From positions 171,909 to 235,908 of the forward strand of contig NZ_JALLPO010000007.1 in assembly GCF_023276435.1 (NCBI RefSeq): DNA of 64,000 bases. The letters are read 5' to 3'. The notes under the pieces are model-generated. The model saw only the letters and a program-made list of their open reading frames with translations. It was not told where the DNA came from and made no database searches. Below are positions 59,106 to 64,000 of the stretch, in pieces (position 1 is the stretch's first letter; every line of letters begins with the position of its first letter). A program made the translations under genes and the position numbers. The stretch comes from Sphaerisporangium perillae (lineage in GTDB: Bacteria > Actinomycetota > Actinomycetes > Streptosporangiales > Streptosporangiaceae).

Positions 59106-60158
59106 TTAATTCTGTGTCGTCTTGTCTGCGTCGGCTTTCTCCTGGAGTGGCTTGTTGATCCAGGCAGGTCCGGGCAGGCTCGGTGGCGTGGGGATGCCGC
59201 GGACGAACCGGTCGGGGTTGGCGGCGTGGGCGGCGGCCAGGACCTGGGCGCGGCGGTCACGGACGGTGGCGGCGCGGCCGTGGTGCACGTCGGCGGGATG
59301 CTGGAAGTTGATCCCGGAGTGGTAGTGCTCGTCGTTGTACCAGCGGTAGAAACTTCGGCAGAACAGGCGGGCGTCCTCGATTGAGCCGAACCGCTCGGGA
59401 AAGGCCGGGCAGTACTTCAGGGTTTTGAAGCTCGCCTCGATGTGCGGATTGTCGTTGCTCACACGCGGGCGGCTGTGGGACTTGACCACCCCGAGTTCGA
59501 CCAGGAGCTGCGCGACGGTCTTGGAGATCATCGGTGAGCCGCGGTCGGAGTGGATGGTCAGCTGGTCGGCCTGTACGGCCTGCTTGGCGACTGTCGCCGA
59601 GATGAGCGTGCGGGCCAGCTCGGCCGACTCGCGGGCGGCGATCATCCAGCCGACCACATACCTGCTGTACAGGTCGATGATCGTGTAGAGGTAGAAGTAG
59701 CGGCCCTTGGTCGGGCCCTTCAGCCGGGTGATATCCCAGGCCCACACGATGTTCGGCGCGTCGGCGCAGGCCTCGGGGACAGCCCGCGGCGGGTGGGTCG
59801 CCTGACGGCGCCGGTCACCTCCGGCCTCGCTGTGGCGGCGCAGGATCCGGTACATCGTGGACTCGCTGGCAAGGTAGATGCCTTCGTCCAGCAGCGTGTA
59901 GTAGACCGACGTCGGCGAGGAGTCCCAGAACCGCTCGCTGTTGAGCGTGGCCCGAACGCGTTCGCACTCCTGGTCAGACAGGGCCCGTGGGTGCGGCTTG
60001 CGCGGCGTGCTGGGACGCTCGGGCTGGGGCGAGATGCGGTTCTTGCGGTACCAGTTGGCCTGTGGAACCCCGGCCGCCTCGCACGCCCGGCGCCTGCCGA
60101 TCAGCGGGGTGAGCTGGGCGATCGCGTGTTCTTGTGCGTGTTCGATCACACGGGTCAC
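59106..60158 (-). CDS. IS3-family transposase OrfB (DDE integrase domain)
   Basis: A 350-residue catalytic part of the IS3 transposase. The DDE residues are the Asp in [12 protein letters not shown], the Asp in [11 protein letters not shown] and the Glu in [33 protein letters not shown] is the usual intervening block. The N-terminal helix-turn-helix ([23 protein letters not shown]) is present. It starts with a GTG overlapping the orfA stop by four bases. Coupling or a -1 frameshift would yield OrfAB. It appears intact and may be active. Confidence 0.9.
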   Translation of the reverse strand: MTRVIEHAQEHAIAQLTPLIGRRRACEAAGVPQANWYRKNRISPQPERPSTPRKPHPRALSDQECERVRATLNSERFWDSSPTSVYYTLLDEGIYLASESTMYRILRRHSEAGGDRRRQATHPPRAVPEACADAPNIVWAWDITRLKGPTKGRYFYLYTIIDLYSRYVVGWMIAARESAELARTLISATVAKQAVQADQLTIHSDRGSPMISKTVAQLLVELGVVKSHSRPRVSNDNPHIEASFKTLKYCPAFPERFGSIEDARLFCRSFYRWYNDEHYHSGINFQHPADVHHGRAATVRDRRAQVLAAAHAANPDRFVRGIPTPPSLPGPAWINKPLQEKADADKTTQN

Positions 60159-60559
60159 TTCTCGCCCCGAGGCGTCTCGCTGCTGGTGGCGAGCTGATCC
60201 AGCAACGCGAAGAGCTTTCCCTGCACCTCGATCACCTGGCGGGTCTTGTCCAGCTCCGCCGCCAGCCGCTGGTTCTCCGCCGCCAGCCTGGCGAGCTCCT
60301 TGTCACGCGGATCGGCTTTCGGCCGGCCGACCGGACGGGCCAGCGCCTGCTCCGCCCCGAAGTCCCGTTGGGTCCGCCAACTGGAGATCAGCGAGGAGTA
60401 CAGGCCCTCGCGTCGCATCAGCGCACCCTTACCGGCCTTGTCCAGCCGGTCGTACTCCTCCAAGATCCGCGCCTTGTAGGCCGCCGTGTACCGGCGGGTC
60501 CTCGGCCTGTCCGCAACCTCCGGATCAAGGATCTCCCGATCCTGTCTTCCTGCTCCCAC
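60155..60559 (-). CDS. IS3-family OrfA (DNA-binding subunit)
   Basis: A 134-residue protein from the GTG at 60559, with GGAAGGAG upstream. The helix-turn-helix [45 protein letters not shown] recognises the IS ends. A leucine-zipper-like helix ([33 protein letters not shown]) permits dimerisation. It overlaps orfB by four bases. Confidence 0.87.
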   Translation of the reverse strand: MGAGRQDREILDPEVADRPRTRRYTAAYKARILEEYDRLDKAGKGALMRREGLYSSLISSWRTQRDFGAEQALARPVGRPKADPRDKELARLAAENQRLAAELDKTRQVIEVQGKLFALLDQLATSSETPRGEK

Positions 60560-60638
60560 GAAGGGATGTCTCCTTCCCCGCCCTCAGTACAGAGATTCAT
60601 GCCTGTTTGCTACCTCTGTCTAGTTTGGCAGGGAGGGT

Positions 60639-60926
60639 CTCGACCAGGCCCGCGATGACATCCTCGCCTTCACCGCCTTTCCCAAGGCGATCTGGCGCCA
60701 GGTGTGGTCCAACAATCCTCAGGAGCGCCTGAACAAGGAGATCAGGAGGCGAACCGACGTGGTCGGAATCTTCCCCAGCCGGGAAGCGATCATCCGGCTG
60801 GTCGGCGCGGTACTGGCCGAGCAAAACGACGAGTGGACCGAACAGCGCCGCTACATGGGACGAGAGATCCTCGCCGAGTGCCGCAAGAAGCCAGACTCAG
60901 CGAATGAGACAAACGATGCTAAGTGA
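60639..60926 (+). pseudogene. IS256-family transposase, C-terminal remnant
   Basis: A 95-codon frame with no start: [78 protein letters not shown]. This is the highly conserved C-terminus of IS256 (mutator) transposases including the final catalytic Glu region. The upstream part was removed where the IS3 element now ends. Confidence 0.85.
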
Positions 60927-61274
60927 ACATTGAGGCTATTGCCTCCTAATAGCCCACCGGATTACGAGTGGCCTTCTCAAACACCATCTCCCCGGACGCG
61001 GCCCGTTGCTTCTGGCCAGCAGGGACGGCCAGCCGACCACCCTGCAGAAGATCAGATAGACAAGACGGACACCACAGGCGAGAATGCCCGACGCCAGTCA
61101 CTGCATCAGCCCAGGTGACGAAGCGGAGCCGAGTAATGACGCCCTTCAGGCTCTTTGGCCGGTCGCGACCCGGGCCGCCCGCGCGCTCAGACACGCAGGT
61201 GAGCGATCCGCAGAACACAGCACCAAGAACAGCGCAACCCGCGTGGGGTACGTCACGGGATTTTCAGTGATTGG
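60927..61274. other. No confident gene
   Basis: About 350 bases between the IS256 remnant and the repeat protein. A minus-strand frame (61218-60946) contains SRLWCPSCLSDLLQGGRLAVPAGQ with a CxxC pair and might be a degraded small zinc protein. I would not call it. Confidence 0.4.
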
Positions 61275-63745
61275 TTAGGTGTGCTCTGCACACACTGGTC
61301 TGAAGGCTTCATCAATCCCGATATACCTAGTCCATTCCTCTGAGGTGAGAGCGCGAGAAGTCTGAGCACACACATTGCCGAGGAGATCAGCAGGCAATGA
61401 TGTGTCCCAGACCTCCACCTTGCCGCCGACGTTGTTGCTGCTGCCGGAGATGATCGCGGGCTTGCCGTTGAACTGCCCCATCGCCAGCGCGGACACCGGG
61501 CCAGCGGTATCCATCGCTTGCAGACGTCTACCCCCGGCAGGATCCCAGACCTCCACCTTGCCGCTGCCGCCGTTGCCGGCGTCGTTGCTGCTGCCGGAGA
61601 TGATCGCGGGCTTGCCGTTGAACTGCCCCATCACCAGCGCGGACACCGCGCCAGCGGCATCCATCACGTGCAGACGTCTGCCCCCGGCAAGGTCCCAGAC
61701 CTCCACCTTGCCGCTGCCGCCGTTGCCGGCGTCGTTGCTGCTGCCGGAGATGATCGCGGGCTTGCCGTTGAACTGCCCCATCACCAGCGCGGACACCGCG
61801 CCAGCGGCATCCATCACGTGCAGACGTCTGCCCCCGGCAAGGTCCCAGACCTCCACCTTGCCGCTGCCGCCGTTGCCGGCGTCGTTGCTGCTGCCGGAGA
61901 TGATCGCGGGCTTGCCGTTGAACTGCCCCATCACCAGCGCGGACACCGCGCCAGCGGCATCCATCACGTGCAGACGTCTGCCCCCGGCAAGGTCCCAGAC
62001 CTCCACCTTGCCGCTGTAGTTGTCGGCGTCGTTGCTGCTGCCGGAGATGATCGCGGGCTTGCCGTTGAACTGCCCCATCGCCAGCGCGGACACCGCGCCA
62101 GCGGCATCCATCACGTGCAGACGTCTACCCCCGGCAGGATCCCAGACCTCCACATTGCCGCTGCTGCTGCTTCTGCTGCCGGAGATGATCGCGGGCTTGC
62201 CGTTGAACTGCCCCATCGCCAGCGCGGACACCTCGCCAGCGGCATCCATCACATGCAGGCGTCCACCCCCGGCAGGGTCCCAGACCTCCACCTTGCCGCT
62301 GCTGCCGGAGATGATCGCGGGCTTGCCGTTGAACTGCCCCATCGCCAGCGCGGACACCGGGCCAGCGGTATCCATCACGTGCAGACGTCTACCCCCGGCA
62401 GGGTCCCAGACCTCCACCTTGCCGCTGTAGTTGCCGTCGTCGTTGCTGCTGCTGCTGCCGGAGATGATCGCGGGCTTGCCGTTGAACTGCCCCATCGCCA
62501 GCGCGGACACCCAGCCAGCGGCATCCATCACATGCAGGCGTCCACCCCCGGCAGGATCCCAGACCTCCACCTTGCCGCCGACGTTGTTGCTGCTGCTGCC
62601 GGAGATGATCGCGGGCTTGCCGTTGAACTGCCCCATCGCCAGCGCGGACACCGCGCCAGCGGTATCCATCACGCGCAGGCGTCTACCCCCGGCAGGATCC
62701 CAGACCTCCACATTGCCGCTGCTGCTGCTTCTGCTGCCGGAGATGATCGCGGGCTTGCCGTTGAACTGCCCCATCACCAGCGCGGACACCGCGCCAGCGG
62801 CATCCATCACGTGCAGACGTCTACCCCCGGCAGGATCCCAGACCTCCACCTTGCCGCTGCCGCCACTGCCGCCACTGCCGCCACTGCCGCCGCTGCCGCC
62901 GTTGCCGGCGTTGCTGCTGCTGCCGGAGATGATCGCGGGCTTGCCGTTGAACTGCCCCATCGCCAGCGCGGACACCTCGCCAGCGGTATCCATCACGTGC
63001 AGGCGTCTACCCCCGGCAGGGTCCCAGACCTCCACCTTGCCGCTGCCGCCGCTGCCGCCGCTGCCGCCGCTGCCGCCGCTGCCGCCGTTGCCGGCGTTGC
63101 TGCTGCTGCCGGAGATGATCGCGGGCTTGCCGTTGAACTGCCCCATCGCCAGCGCGGACACCGGGCCAGCGGCATCCATCACATGCAGGCGTCCACCCCC
63201 GGCAGGGTCCCAGACCTCCACCTTGCCGCTGCTGCCGGAGATGATCGCGGGCTTGCCGTTGAACTGCCCCATCACCAGCTCGGACACCGCGCCAGCGGCA
63301 TCCATCACATGCAGACGTCTACCCCCGGCAGGATCCCAGACCTCCACCTTGCCGCCGACGTTGTCGGCGTCGTTGCTGCTGCCGGAGATGATCGCGGGCT
63401 TGCCGTTGAACTGCCCCATCACCAGCGCGGACACCTCTCTGGCGGTAGGCAGAATGTTTCGGCGAGGATCGGCCCATGCTCTGGCCAAACTATATTTAGC
63501 CTCAGAGGTCTCGCTCATGGTGAATGCTGTTGCCGCGAGCAGCCTAGATAACTCAGGATCGGTATCGGCTACTTCCAGGCTTTGCGTCGCGACTGTCTGC
63601 GAAAGAGCGGCCAGTCGCTGACGTTCGGCATCGCTAGCAGCACGAAACGCGGTCACGGCAACACCGATAGAGATCAATAACACCAAGGCCAAGGACGCGG
63701 CCACGACACTGATCCCCTGGCGCCTGTGAGCCGCCCCGAGCCTTC
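61275..63745 (-). pseudogene. Giant tandem-repeat beta-propeller protein (NTPase-WD-type), 5' part lost to IS3
   Basis: About 820 codons remain. The N-terminal part has a membrane helix (GISVVAASLALVLLISIGVAVTAFRAA) and a helical stretch (ERQRLAALSQTVATQSLEVADTDPELSRLLAATAFTMSETSEAKYSLARAW). That is how the C-terminal half of actinobacterial STAND/AAA NTPase-WD proteins begins. Fourteen nearly identical repeats follow, each [AV]-MGQFNGKPAIISGS - variable Asn/Gly/Ser loop - GKVEVWDPAGGRRLHVMD. Each is one WD-like blade. Loops vary from about 3 to 20 residues. The NTPase half is missing because an IS3-family element abuts at about 63746; translation could only start inside IS sequence. Confidence 0.78.
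61375..63440 (-). repeat. Fourteen tandem 126-190 bp blade repeats with simple-sequence loops
   Basis: The DNA repeats are close to identical outside the loop. The loops consist of reiterated triplets and hexamers (for example CCGCTGCCG, CCACTGCCG on the + strand). Three consecutive units at about 61560-61990 are almost exact copies, indicating very recent amplification. Confidence 0.9.
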
Positions 63746-64000
63746 CGGACAGTGCCCCCACTAAGATTGGGGTCGTCTGGAAAGGAAGATGGTTGTCGCG
63801 GAATCGTAGGAACTTCTCGCCTGAGTTCAAGGAAGAGGCCGTGAAACTGGTGATCGAGACATCTCGTCCGGTTGCTCAGGTCGCGAAGGAACTCGGGGTA
63901 CACGAGGCGACCCTTGGCAATTGGGTCAATGCTTATCGGCGCGAGCACGCGACCGACGAGCCGCCGTTGAGCGTCAGCGAGCGCGCCCGGCTCCGCGAGC
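63746..64000 (+). mobile_element. IS3-family element, left end (runs off window)
   Basis: It begins near GGACAGTGCCCCCAC (63747 on), a typical IS3-group terminal sequence. It carries the start of orfA 46 bases in, and it truncates the propeller gene. It is a different IS3 subgroup from the 59-60.6 kb element. Confidence 0.7.
63793..64000 (+). CDS. IS3-family transposase OrfA (partial, 3' end outside window)
   Basis: From the TTG at 63793, with AAAGGAAG upstream, the 69 visible codons encode NRRNFSPEFKEEAVKLVIETSRPVAQVAKELGVHEATLGNWVNAYRREH and PPLSVSERARLRE. This is the helix-turn-helix OrfA of IS3-type elements that binds the inverted repeats. The gene runs off the window edge. Confidence 0.85.
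   Translation, partial: MSRNRRNFSPEFKEEAVKLVIETSRPVAQVAKELGVHEATLGNWVNAYRREHATDEPPLSVSERARLRE

Larger units (their letters stand above)
59076..60630 (-). mobile_element. IS3-family insertion sequence, about 1.55 kb
   Basis: It contains overlapping orfA and orfB on the minus strand. The ends are imperfect inverted repeats of about 25-29 bp: TGTCAATTTGATCAAGGCAG at 59076 and, on the opposite strand from 60630, TGCCAAACTAGACAGAGGTA. Both begin with TG as in the IS3 family. Flanks differ (DUF2637 gene left, IS256 remnant right) and no target duplication is evident, so later rearrangement is likely. Confidence 0.8.

Noticed and set aside
61518..63551. Long plus-strand frames (677 and 396 codons) across the propeller repeats
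   Set aside because: Repeat periodicity keeps all frames open. The minus strand gives the WD-like blades with a membrane anchor, while the plus-strand products are repetitive His/Ala/Pro or Leu/Pro artefacts.

Overview
The window reads as chromosomal DNA of a high-GC mycelial actinomycete, most likely Streptosporangiales (Nonomuraea, Microbispora, Streptosporangium or Actinomadura type). This rests on the gene families seen: an ECF sigma factor fused to a glycoside hydrolase, F5/8-DUF1996 secreted proteins, pSAM2-type integrative elements and QsdR-like regulators. GTG starts and GTGA/ATGA gene overlaps are frequent. The genus is an inference; no rRNA gene is present.

Layout. 1-8 kb: the end of a sarcosine oxidase operon (soxA, soxG), then small regulators and enzymes, including an HTH/Clp-N pair under a perfect palindrome. 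8-13 kb: aldo/keto reductase, MFS transporter, ADP-ribosylglycohydrolase-like protein and serine hydrolase. 13.2-19.8 kb: a GntR-controlled homoprotocatechuate-type meta-cleavage operon (FAA-RraA fusion, DapA-family aldolase, HpaE-like dehydrogenase, HpaD-like dioxygenase). The GntR gene lies between it and a gutted TPP-enzyme gene, and the same operator-like motif appears in front of all three units. 20-23.3 kb: LysR regulator divergent from a YfcC-type transporter and an esterase. 23.6-30 kb: lactate-oxidase-like flavoenzyme, then the most striking locus. A single protein carries an ECF sigma factor, an H-x3-C-x2-C anti-sigma motif, a membrane segment and an extracellular GH128/Asl1-like domain. 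It is divergent from a secreted paralogue of that domain and a companion discoidin-DUF1996 protein. 30.9-34.3 kb: DUF305 protein, broken ferric-reductase-like gene, subtilisin-like protease.

34.3-40.6 kb is a decayed actinomycete integrative and conjugative element (AICE-1) ending in an integrase at tRNA-Lys(UUU). Its spd-like gene and traB are frameshifted, and an orphan degenerate four-repeat type I-E CRISPR array lies at its left side. 40.8-45.5 kb is ordinary chromosome (PspC protein, MFS transporter, metallopeptidase, metallophosphoesterase) closing with tRNA-Glu, tRNA-Asp and tRNA-Phe. 45.6-55.3 kb is a second, apparently intact AICE (AICE-2): int, xis, repSA, small proteins, spd, traB and a korSA-like GntR repressor. 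It has a PIN-like protein at one end, and an HTH/P-loop protein, a P-loop stub and a PD-(D/E)XK-like protein at the other. These flanking genes are plausible defence cargo.

55.3-64 kb is a graveyard of mobile DNA: IS3, IS256 and IS1182 pieces, a severed DUF2637 gene, small secreted or zinc-ribbon ORFs, and a giant tandem-repeat protein (14 nearly identical blades with variable Gly/Ser loops) cut at its 5' end by another IS3-family element that runs off the window.
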